From Bufo bufo (taxonomy: Eukaryota; Chordata; Amphibia; Anura; Bufonidae), in contig NC_053390.1 of NCBI RefSeq assembly GCF_905171765.1, positions 334,755,407 through 334,819,406 on the forward strand: a stretch of 64,000 nucleotides of DNA, in the 5' to 3' direction. Below, one piece after another: positions 1 through 9,825 of the stretch. The position numbers were made by a program, and so were the translations under genes. Below the pieces are notes generated by a model. The model did not search any database. It worked only from the letters and a program-made list of their open reading frames with translations, and was not told the DNA's origin. Position 1 is the stretch's first letter. Each line of letters begins with the position of its first letter.

Positions 1-113
1 AAAGCACCCGATGACACGTGGTTCAGCCAGTCTTAGTCAGGGAGAGCTGTGCTGTAGAAGGGACAGATACTGTAGGGAATTGAATTAGAATTTTTTGTTA
101 GGCAGGGTTGGTG
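1..113 (+). mobile_element. hAT-A0, left fragment of the 5' leader
   Basis: This is part of the 5' leader of a hAT-A family element whose left terminus lies before the window. It starts inside the AGCACCCGATGACA half-palindrome that also occurs whole at 9247-9276. Its text resembles the hAT-A3 leader at about 49080-49170 (GTAGGGA..TGAATT..TTTTTT). The leader resumes at 9468 with the sequence AGAGACCCAAAAGTCC, so this piece and 9476-9825 are one element split by hAT-A1. Confidence 0.6.
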
Positions 114-626
114 TTAGAGAATAGTGATGATCGAGCAGCAAAATGCTCGGGTTCTCTGGCCGAACACATCGGGATGCTCAGGGACTCTACCGAGCACCCG
201 AGTATAATGGAAGTCAATGGGACAACCCGAGCATTAAACCAGGCACCCCCTACTCTGAAGAGGGGAGGGTGCCTGGTTCATAGGAAAAGGTCAGAAATTG
301 ATGGAAACACCACTGAAATGGTTCGGGAACCGCATTGGGAGGATGTTTCGATGCATTTTGGACTCCCAGGTCTCTGCTAGGAACCATGTTGTCCGAGTAG
401 TAAGCCACATTTACAGACTAACAATATTACGCACAAAACCGTAAAAAAAAATCTATTTTAGAGGGAAAAAAATTATATGCGATGAATAAGCATGTTGATA
501 TGATGGAAGAGGAGGAGGAGGATGAGAAATGGAAGATTTAGCCATACACCCTTTTTTGTGGTGGAAGGGGTGCATGGGAATACAGTGTATTTAATACATT
601 AAACAACACATTTAAAGTGCCTTTGT

Positions 627-3600
627 TCATCCGCTTTCCTCTGGTGGAGTCGAGAAGTCTAGGGCAATATAGGCATTGTTCATTTTTATAGGAGTCAACC
701 TGTCAGCATTTTCAGTTGACAGGCGGATACGCTTATCTGTTATAATGCCAACAGCAGTACTAAATACACGCTCTGACAAAACACTGGCGGCAGGGCAGGC
801 AAGCACCTCCAAGGCATAGAGCGCCAGTTCGTGCCACGTGTCCAGCCTGGACACCCAGTAGTTGTAAGGCACTGAAGGATCACTGAGGACACTGACACGG
901 TCTGCTACGTACTCCTTCACCATCTTCCAAAAGGTTTCCCTCCTTGCGACACTAAGTCGCGCATCAGGGTGAGGGTGCTGGCGGGGTGTCATGAAACTTT
1001 CCCGGGCTTTGGAGAGTGTTGCCCTGCCTCTGTAGGAACTTCTGCGTGTTCCCCTCCCCTCCTCGATTGGCCAAGGAACTACGGACTCTGCCGCCAGCAA
1101 TGTCAGACAAAAAAATTTGAAGCAATTTTTCAGCAAGGACTTTCTGGTATTGCGCCATTTTGCTTGTCCTCTCCACCTGAGGAGTAAGAGATGAGAAGTT
1201 CTTTTTGTAGCGAGGGTCGAGAAGGGTGAACACCCAGTAATCAGTGTTGTCTAAAATGTGTATAACACGCGGGTCGCGGGAAAGGCAGCCTAACATGAAG
1301 TCAGCCATGTGTGCCAGAGTACCAACAGGCAAGACTTCGCTGTCATCATCAGGAGGATCACTCTCAATCTCCTTATCCTCATCCTCCTCTTCTGCCCACC
1401 CATGCTGAACAGATGGAATTAAACTTCCATGGGTACTACCCTCTGTAGCGGAAGCAACCATCTCCTGCTCCTCCTACTCTTCATTGTCCAATTCGTGATG
1501 AGAAGACGGCCGGAGGGTGGTCTGGCTATCACCCTGTGTAATGTCTTTTTCCACCATTTCCACCTCTTCCACATGCAAAGCATCGTCCTTGATTGTGAGC
1601 AGCTAGCGTTTGAGTAGACACAGAAGTGGGATGGTGACACTGATAATAGCATTATCGCCGCTCACCATCTGTGTTGATTCCTCAAAGTTTCTTGAAACCT
1701 CAGAGGTCAGACATCCATGCCCACTCTTCGCTTCTGATTAGCGGAAGCTAACTAGAAAGGCGACGACCATGTTGCAGCTGGTATTCCACTACTGCCCTCT
1801 GCTGCTCACAAAGGCTGGCCAACATGTGGAACGTGGAGTTCCAGCGCGTGCTTAGGTCGCACAACAGCCAGTGAGCTGGCAATTTCAAGCGCTGCTGCAG
1901 CGTTGACAGACCGGCTGGAGCTGTCGATGACTTGCGGAAATGTGCACAAACGCTGCGCACCTTTACCAGTAGCTCAGGCAAATTGGGGTAGGTTTTGAGA
2001 AACCGCTGATCCACTAAGTTTAAGACGTGAGCTAGGCATAGCATGTGTGTGAGCTTGCCGAGCTCCAAAGCTGCCACCAAGTTACGGCTATTATCACACA
2101 CAAACATGCCTGGTTGTAGGTTCAGTGGCGAGAGCCACATCTCAGTCTGGTCTCTTATCCCCTGCAACAGTTCTGCGGCGGTGTGCTGTTTTTCCCCTAA
2201 GCATATCAGCTTCAGCACGGCCTGTTGACGCTTCTCCAATGCAGTGCTACACTGCTTCCAGCTACCGCCTGATGGCTGACTGGTGCAGCACACAGATAAT
2301 TTGGAGGTGGAAGTGGAGGAGGAGGTGGAGGAGGAGAAGTGAGGGTTGGAGCCACTAACGTAGGTGCTGGCGGAAACCCTGATGGAATTAGGGCCTGCAA
2401 TCCTCGGTGTCGTTAGCACCTGTGCCATCCCAGGGTAGACTCGCTCCCCGCCTCCACAATGTTCACCCAGTGTGCCATCAGGGAGATGTAGCGTCCCTGG
2501 CCAAATGCACTTGTCCATGTGTCCGTGGTTAAGCGGACCTTGCCAGTAACTGCATTGGTTAGGGCACGTGTGACATTTCGGGACACATGTTGGTGTAAAG
2601 CGGGCATGGCACACCATGAAAAATAGTGGTGGCAGGGGACAGAGTACCGCGGGTTCGGACGCCGACATCGAGCTGCGGAAGGCCTCAGTGTCCACAAGCC
2701 TAAATGGCAACATTTCCAGGGCCAGTAATTTTGAAAGGTGCGCATTTAGTGCTATGGCCTGTGGGTGGGTGGCTGGGTATTTGGTTGATGTGGTCGCTGA
2801 TGGTGCTTGCGAAGGTCCAGGTGCAGGGCAGGAGGCATCCTCACCTGCGACTTCGACAGGTAATTGGCCAGCACGTACCATAGAGGAAGAGGAGGCAGTG
2901 GTGTGACCCGCAGACACAGATTGTGGACCCAGACGTTCGTCCCACTTATTAAAGTGCTTGGATGCCATTTGGCGGATCATGCTGGTGATGGTGAGGTTGC
3001 TAGTGTTCACGCCCCGGCTCATTTTGGTGTGGCAAAGGTTGCAAACTACCATTCTTTTGTCGTCTGCACTTTCCTCACAAAAGCGCCATACTGCAAAACA
3101 CCTAACCCTTGGCAAGGGAGATTTATGCAAGGGTGTGCTCCGGGGAATAGTTGCAGGCCTGTTTGGTGTGGCCCACCTTGTCCCTTTTGCCATCCCACTG
3201 CCTCTTCAAGCCTGTTGCGGTGCTGAAGATCCTTCCCACTCTGTACTGCTGACCTCGCTCGGCTTTCCACCTTCCCAGGTTGAGTCAATGACCTCATTGT
3301 CCACCACCTCCTCTTCCACTTACTCACTCTGATCATCCTTTTGATTTGTTGACATAACCACAACCTCAGTGGTTGACAACTGTGTCTCATCATCATTATC
3401 TACCTCATTAAATACTAATTGCCATTCCCCACCGTCATGTTCTTGTGACTATGGATGCTCATAAGGTTGGGAATCAGGGCACAATATCTCATGTCCCCCT
3501 TCAAGCGTGCTTGGCGAGAGGGCCAAATCAAGTAATGGCGATGAAAAGAGCTCCTCGGAATTTCCGAGTGTGGGATCACTTGTTTGGCCAGACTCTCCAT

Positions 3601-3910
3601 GGTGGGAGGAAGGAGGATCAGGACGAGGATTGGCAACTGAGTTTGGACTTGGTGGAAGACAGGGTGGTGCTTAACCAACTGGAAGCATTATCTGCTGCAA
3701 TGCAACCGACCACCTGGTCGCACTGGTCTGACTTCAAGAGTTTTGTCCTTCGACACCCTGCAAACTGGGATTGAAGCTAGGTATCATGGATGATTGTTTT
3801 TCTTGTGCTCTGGCAGCAGGCACAATTTTAACGCGCCCAGGGCCACAGCCTCTGCGCGAACCATCAGCATCACGGCCACTTCCGCGTCCCTTACTGCTCA
3901 CCTTGCGCAT
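627..3910 (-). pseudogene. hAT-A1 transposase (BED finger, RNase H-like, hAT dimerisation), broken
   Basis: The likely start is the ATG whose complement ends at 3910 (MRKVSSKGRG), matching MKKANSKGQ in A3 and MRKTSSKGRG in B1. The basic low-complexity N-terminus is followed by a BED-type finger near 3040-3090 (VCNLCHTKMSRG, ASKH). A catalytic-Asp motif, TTDTWTS, lies in a shifted frame near 2510-2530. VCDNSRNLVAAL follows near 2070-2105, then STRWNSTFHML. The C-terminal dimerisation block is SERVFSTAVGIITDKR at about 735-780. Reading needs several frame changes, for example near 2430-2750 and between 1461 and 1748, so it cannot make one protein. hAT assignment is firm; activity is excluded. 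Confidence 0.85.
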
Positions 3911-3929
3911 ATTAAATGTTATATGCACA

Positions 3930-5000
3930 CTTGACACACAAGATGTGGCACGGATGTCACAGTTCACAGCAAGTACAGCATATGGAAAAACTTTAGAAAA
4001 GTATGGAAAAAGGAAAATAGATTTCAGCTGTATTTTTCTCTGGCCCTGACACACAGAAGGTATTGGACAGATGTCACTAGTCACTGCAGACACCCTCTAT
4101 AGAAAAATTATAGAAAATCATGCAAAAAATATAGTATTTTTCAGTAATATTTCTCCAATCTCTGGAGCTGACACACAGAAAGTATTGGACAGATGTCACT
4201 AGTCACTGCAGACACCCTCTATATGAAATTTATTGAAAATGATGGAAAAAATATAGTATTTTTCAGTTATATTTCTCCAATCTTTGGCCCTGACACACAG
4301 AAGGTATTTGACAGATGTCACTAGTCACTGCAGACACCCTTTATATAAAAATTATAGAAAATCATGCAAAAAATATAGTATTTTCCAGTTATATTTCTCC
4401 AATCTCTGGCCCCGACACACAGAAGGTATTGGACAGATGTCACTAGTCACTGCAGACACCCTCTATATAAAAATTATTGAAAATGATGCAAAAAATATAG
4501 TATTTTTCAGTTATATTTCTCCAATCTCTGGACCTGACACACAGAAAGTATTGGACAGATGTCACTAGTCACTGCAGACACCCTCTATATGAAATTTATT
4601 GAAAATGATGGAAAAAATATAGTATTTTTCAGTTATATTTCTCCAATCTTTGGCCCTGAAACACAGAAGGTATTTGACAGATGTCACTAGTCACTGCAGA
4701 CACCCTTTATATAAAAATTATAGAAAATCATGCAAAAAATATAGTATTTTCCAGTTATATTTCTCCAATCTCTGGCCCTGACACACAGAAAGTATTGGAC
4801 AGATGTCACTAGTCACTGCAGACACCCTCTATATAAAAATTATTGAAAATGATGCAAAAAATATAATATCTTTCAGTTATATTTCTCCAATCTCTGGCCC
4901 TGACACACAGAAGGTATTGGACAGATGTCACTAGTCACTGCAGACACCCTCTATAGAAAAATTATTGTAAATGCTGGGGAAAAAAAATAGACTGTAGCTA
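3930..5000 (-). repeat. 122-bp tandem array in the hAT-A1 5' leader
   Basis: The anchor CAGATGTCACTAGTCACTGC recurs at 4068, 4190, 4312, 4434, 4556, 4678, 4800 and 4922, a spacing of 122 bp (124 over no gap, none skipped). The segment from about 3930 to 4060 is a divergent edge unit. Units alternate between small variants (ATAAAAATTATTG versus ATGAAATTTATTG), suggesting duplication in pairs. The array sits directly upstream of the transposase start on the minus strand, where A2, A3, B1 and B2 carry arrays of different sequence. Confidence 0.9.
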
Positions 5001-5051
5001 TAAAATACTGCCAGCCTGCCACCATACACAATAGTTCTTAAAAGGACTTTT
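4921..5051. repeat. Left copy of a 131-bp direct repeat flanking the LINE
   Basis: This segment matches 9012-9142 base for base apart from one visible difference (TATAGAAAAATT versus TATAGAGAAATT). It covers the last array anchor plus about 90 bp of unique hAT leader (CTGCCAGCCTGCCACCATAC). Because unique sequence is duplicated too, it is not simply two array units. It is best read as an unusually long target-site duplication. Confidence 0.85.
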
Positions 5052-8000
5052 TTTTTTTGAATTAATTATCTTTATTACTTGATATATAAAAGCAAATTAC
5101 AGTACAAAAAGAATTTTTCATTTTCCTTTCCCCTTATCCCCCCACCCCCCTCCCCGTACCTGTGGTGCGTCAAAAAAAATAATAATATAATAATAATAAA
5201 AAAAATTAAAAAAAAGGGAATAATTATCCAAACTGATCAAATCCTCCAACCGCCCCATATCTTAATCCACTTCTCCTCAGCTTCCCTCTGTTTATACATA
5301 ATTTTCTCATAATTTTTTACCTTGTTAATTAGGTTCATCCATGTATTTATCTCTGGAATATATCGAGCAAACCAGGTCCGACTGACCAAAACTCTGGCCA
5401 ACATCAGTATTCTACCTAGGAAAATCTTTTGATACTTATGGTTATTTATTTTGGAAAGATCATTAAGCACAAACACTTGTGGTTCAAGAGGAATTCGTAT
5501 TTTTAATTTGTAGCGGATAAAGTTGTTAATACTATTCCAGTATTTTATAAGTTCTGGGCAGGTCCAGATCATATGAAGATAATCCGCACCTGAGGTGTCA
5601 CATTTAGGGCAATTAGAGGTGTCTCTTAGCCCACATTTATTCATCCATAAAGTGGTAACATATAATCTGTGACAAATATAAAAATGTACTAGAACATGGT
5701 TAAAGTTCTGGGATAGTGAACCTAGATTCCTAAAAATATTCTCCCACCCTTCTACTTGTATGTTCGGACAATCCATCTCCCACGCTCTTTGTCCTGGTGA
5801 TTGTGTATCACTAAATCGTGCCTTAAGTAATAACTTATATATATTTGAAATCTTCAATCTAGGCGGTGTCCCCCCTACCCAATCATTCAAAAAGGATGAG
5901 CTATCTATATCCAACACCGATTTATCGTCCAGACTGGATAATGCTGAACGGAGTTGAAAATATCTAAACCATGAAACATTTTCTATATTATGTGATATCT
6001 CTATAAATGACTTAATCTCTCTATCCTTAATTACCTGTGAAATATAGAAAATTTTATTCTTTTGCCAGAATGTGTCAGCTGCAATATCATCTAACCTTTG
6101 TAGGTGCAGATTATGCCAAAGAGGCGTAAATCTAAATGAGCCCTTTACCTTCAACCATGTCCTAGTAGTAGCCCACACTTTCAGGAGTAGTTTTATAGTC
6201 TCTCTATAGCCCTGCTCATGGCTCCTCAATAACCCGGATTCCAGAAGAGTGAATATATTACTATGAGCGTGGCTACCCACTATTTTCCCTAGAAGTGCAC
6301 TGTTTTCTGATTCATAGCACATCAATAGCTGAGTAGCAATAAAATAGCCTTTAAAGTAAGGGAGATTTAAACCCCCGCACTCCAGTGATTTATACAAATA
6401 TTCTAACTTTATTCGCACTCGTTTTCTTCCCCATATTAAATCATTAATTATTCTTTCCATAAGTTTAAAGTATTTATCTTGTATCCAGATAGGTGTATTC
6501 CTAAGCACATAAAGAAGTTGTGGTAGTATCACCATTTTGACCAATGAAACTCGTCAGCTGTAGACAGGGGAAGTCTCAACCAGATCCCTATTTTAGCTCT
6601 AATCTTTGTCACCATGGGGATCAGATTAAGTTGTAGAAAATTTTCAACCCTGGGTGAAATACTCAAACCCAAATACTGAAAAGAATCAACGATGTCCATC
6701 TGCGTCACAAGAACCTCTTTCTGTGGTAGGGGGTCTATTGGCATCAAACTGGTCTTAGACCAGTTTGTAAGAAAACCGGACACCTCACCAAATGACTTAA
6801 CCATTTGAATAATTCTGGGGAGAGTTTTTTCCGTATGGTCTATAAAAAAGAGAACATCATCCGCGTATAGGGAAATACGGTCCTGCACTCCTAGCGTACC
6901 AAATCCCTTAACTTGATCATGGCCAGCGCAAGAGGTTCAATATAAATATCAAATAACAATGGGGATAGTGGGCAACCCTGACGCGTCCCTCTATTTAAAT
7001 CAAAACTAGTTGTAAGGATCCCATTGAGACTCAATTTTGCCTTGGGGAATCTGTACAGTAACTTAAGAATGCCTATGAATCTTTCCCCAAAGCCCATCCT
7101 TACCAGAACCTTCCAGAGGAATCGCCACTCCACCCTGTCAAAGGCCTTAGAGGCATCCAGTGACAGGATGGAGCGAGCGGTCCCCCCAGGGGCCTGAATA
7201 TTAGCAAAGAGCCGATGAAGATTATGGTGTGTGCCCTTGTTTTGAATAAAGCCATTCTGATCCGGATGGACAATGGAGGAAATAACCCCAGAAAGTCTTG
7301 TGGCAAAAATCCTCGCAAGGAGCTTTACATCTGCATTAAGCAGTGAGATTGGTCTATATGATTCTAGATCTACGGGATTTTTGCCTTTTTTTGGAATTAA
7401 TGTTATTACGGCTTCCAACATTGAATCTGGTAACTTCCCATCCTCCACTGAATCAGAAAAGACCTCCAGCAGTCTGGGGAAAATAAAGTCCCCATATTTA
7501 CTGTAGAATTCATATGGGAGTCCATCTGAGCCAGGGGTGGAATTGGCCGAACATAATTTAATAGCTCCCTCAAGTTCCTGGATTGAAACATCCAATTCCA
7601 GTGCTTTCTTTTGCGCCTCAGTAATAGTTGGAAAAGCAATGTCATCGAGATAGGCATCCATCTTATCATCTGTGATCTTCGAATCAGCTTTATACAAATC
7701 CAAGAAATAGTCCACAAAGGCCTTCTCTACAGGACCCTGTCCACTAACCATCTCACCATTAACCAGTCTAACATTATCTATATATTTTTGGGATTGTTGA
7801 CTTGAGATCACTCTGGCCAAAAGTTTACCAGGTCGCCCTGACTCTGTAAAATATTTTTGCCCTTTAAAGAAAAGGCCCTGTTGGGCCTTGTCCAATAAAA
7901 AGTTAGAGTATACTTGTGTAGCCATTTGCATACTTTCTCTATTCTCCTCCGTCTTATTCATATAAAAGGATTGTGTCGCCATTGATGCAAGTTCTTCCAG

Positions 8001-9011
8001 ATTTTTCAGTTTTTTCCCGTACTCCTTTCTAAGGTTCGCAATATTACTGACCATCATTCCCCTCATATATGCCTTGAAGGTATCCCATACCACTTGGATT
8101 TTTGCTGAGCCATAGTTGTTATCCCAAAATCGACCAATTTCATTTTGGATTGTTTCATGTGTCTTTATTACTGTTAACCAGTGAGGGTTTAATCTAAAAG
8201 GGGGCTTTTGTATGTGTCTTTCCTGGGTTAAACAGAGTTCGAGGAGTAACGGTGAATGGTCCGAAATTGACCTTGTTTCATATTTCATTTGTTTTACGAG
8301 TTTCACGTATTTACTACTAATCAGTGCAAGATCTATTCTAGACATAGATTTACCTGCTTTACTAAAGAATGAAAAGGCCCTTTTCCCCTGTCCTAGGTGT
8401 CCCCACACATCTTCAAAACCCGCCTCAGAACAAAACCGTGCCAGGGGAGACCCCTGAATCGGGCTATCTCCCCTGACACTCGTAGAGACCCTATCACGCA
8501 GAGGATCAATGACACAGTTGAAATCACCAATAATCATTGTTGGGCACTCAGGCCATTTATCCATAAATAATAACAAAGAATTAAGAACCAAAAAGGAAAA
8601 TGGCGGTGGAATATAGACAAAAGCCAAAATGCATGTCTTCCCCCTTAATCTACAATATAGGAAGATAAATCTCCCCTGATGGTCGACAGAGGAAGCCTCA
8701 CAGACGAAATCAATCTGTCTATGTATCAAGACAGTAACACCTCTAGAGTGGCTGGAAAAAGTAGAATGATACGTATGCGCGGCCCATCCCCTGCCGACCG
8801 CCCTAGAGGTCTCTTCAGTAAGATAAGTTTCTAACAAACATACTATTGCTGGTAGGTGGACCTGTGTCAAGTCAAAAATCGCTTGTCTTTTTCCTCTATC
8901 CCCCAATCCGCTATATTCCAGGCAAGGATTCTAGTCGTCATTATCAAAAGCGGTTAGGTAGGACAAAAACAACCAAAAAATATATATATATATTTGGACG
9001 CACCACAGCCC
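5052..9011 (-). mobile_element. L1/Tx1-type non-LTR retrotransposon, ORF2 only
   Basis: The 3' end is a poly-T run (poly-A on the minus strand) spanning the boundary at 5048-5058. An AT-rich 3' UTR of about 185 bp follows before the ORF2 stop. ORF2 fills most of the 3.96 kb and no ORF1 is present, so the copy is probably 5'-truncated. The 12-mer CTGTGGTGCGTC near 5159-5171 reappears inverted near 8997-9009, close to the other end. The copy lies in the same orientation as the host hAT transposase, between 131-bp direct repeats. Confidence 0.9.
5237..8941 (-). pseudogene. LINE ORF2: endonuclease and reverse transcriptase, three frameshifts
   Basis: The likely start is the ATG whose complement ends at 8941 (MTTRILAWNI). 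An apurinic-type endonuclease comes first (VCLLETYL, IGDFNCVID, SDHSPLLLEL). The reverse transcriptase follows, with YRPISLLNADVKLLA, LDASKAFDRVEW (motif A), RGTRQGCPLSPLLF (motif B) and SLYADDVLFF (motif C, YADD). A C-terminal zinc knuckle CX2CX8HX4C lies near 5570-5630. Frameshifts are inferred near 8925 (WNI to GLGDRGKR), near 6905-6920 just before YADD, and near 6555-6570 before LVKMVILPQLL. Domain order and the knuckle fit the L1/Tx1 group; the exact clade is not provable by eye. Confidence 0.88.
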
Positions 9012-9142
9012 ACAGATGTCACTAGTCACTGCAGACACCCTCTATAGAGAAATTATTGTAAATGCTGGGGAAAAAAAATAGACTGTAGCTATAAAATACT
9101 GCCAGCCTGCCACCATACACAATAGTTCTTAAAAGGACTTTT
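9012..9142. repeat. Right copy of the 131-bp direct repeat flanking the LINE
   Basis: This is the partner of 4921-5051. Beyond it the hAT-A1 leader continues (GGGTCTTGGAAACATT), whereas the left copy runs straight into the LINE tail. It has the same length and one substitution. Confidence 0.85.
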
Positions 9143-9246
9143 GGGTCTTGGAAACATTTATCTAGAGAATTGATTGCGATCAGACTCCCTACACTCTCTG
9201 TTCCTTCCGAAGCGCAGCTCTCTGACTACAAATGAGCCGAACATGC

Positions 9247-9276
9247 GTCATCGGGTGCTATATAGCACCCGATGAC
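9247..9276. repeat. Perfect 30-bp palindrome in the hAT-A1 left end
   Basis: The arm GTCATCGGGTGCTAT is followed without a spacer by its exact reverse complement. One half (AGCACCCGATGACA) also stands at positions 3-16 in hAT-A0, so it is a family feature. It lies about 190 bp inside the element terminus. Confidence 0.9.
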
Positions 9277-9475
9277 ATGTTCCGGCCAGCCAATCACTAT
9301 ATTGCCAGTAGCCAACATGGCTACTGGCATTACAGTGAGGGCAGTACTTACCTGCACGTTTATTGGCTGCATAGCACATGCCCTACTCGGCCGAGTGCCA
9401 CCATGTGCCGAGCATAGCGATGCTCGAGCTGAACAGCAGTTCGGCAGAGCATGCTCGTTCCACACTATTAGAGAC

Positions 9476-9825
9476 CCAAAAGTCCTTTTAAGGACTATTG
9501 TTGTTTCTGGCAGCAATATATATTATTAGTGCAACCTGCGCTAAATTGTGTGCGATTAGAGACCCAAAAGTCCTTTTAAGGACTATTGTTGTATCTGGCA
9601 GCAATATATATATTTTAGTGCAACCTGCGCTAAATAGCTTGCAATTGTTTGGCCGCTGCAACATTATCTGCACTACATCTCCTGTGTAACGTGTGCACAG
9701 CCTAAAAATATCTGTGACATCCAGTGTACTTTTTCCGTAGACGCTGCGGACAGTTACATTACCTGTGCTACATCTCCTGTATAACGTGTGCGCATCCTAA
9801 AAATATCTGTGACATCCAGTGTACT
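9476..9825 (+). mobile_element. hAT-A0, right fragment of the 5' leader
   Basis: This continues the element interrupted by hAT-A1. It holds two copies of a leader repeat beginning AGAGACCCAAAAGTCC (9471 and 9557) and then two copies of a second repeat (TACATCTCCTGTGTAACG, CATCCAGTGTACT). The same leader text occurs at 12930-13210 in A2 and 49170-49870 in A3. It ends abruptly at about 9825 (CCAGTGTACTGATTGATT), with no transposase after it, so A0 is truncated. Confidence 0.7.

Larger units (their letters stand above)
122..9467 (-). mobile_element. hAT-A1, autonomous-type hAT, decayed, carrying a LINE
   Basis: The element has TAG...CTA termini: TAGTGATGATCGAGC at 122 and the complement of TAGTGTGGAACGAGC ending at 9467. 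It is flanked by a near-perfect 8-bp target duplication, TTAGAGAA (114-121) and TTAGAGAC (9468-9475), the length expected for hAT. Subterminal regions are rich in GAGCATGCTCG and GCTCGGGTGCTCGG motifs. Minus-strand order is terminus, palindromic leader, 122-bp tandem array, transposase, trailer. The 41-bp trailer array seen in A2 and A3 is missing, with a junction near 475-490. Removing the LINE and one 131-bp repeat leaves about 5.3 kb. Confidence 0.85.

Noticed and set aside
5079..5312. Plus-strand frame over the LINE tail
   Set aside because: It is antisense to the LINE 3' UTR and ORF2 end and is low complexity.
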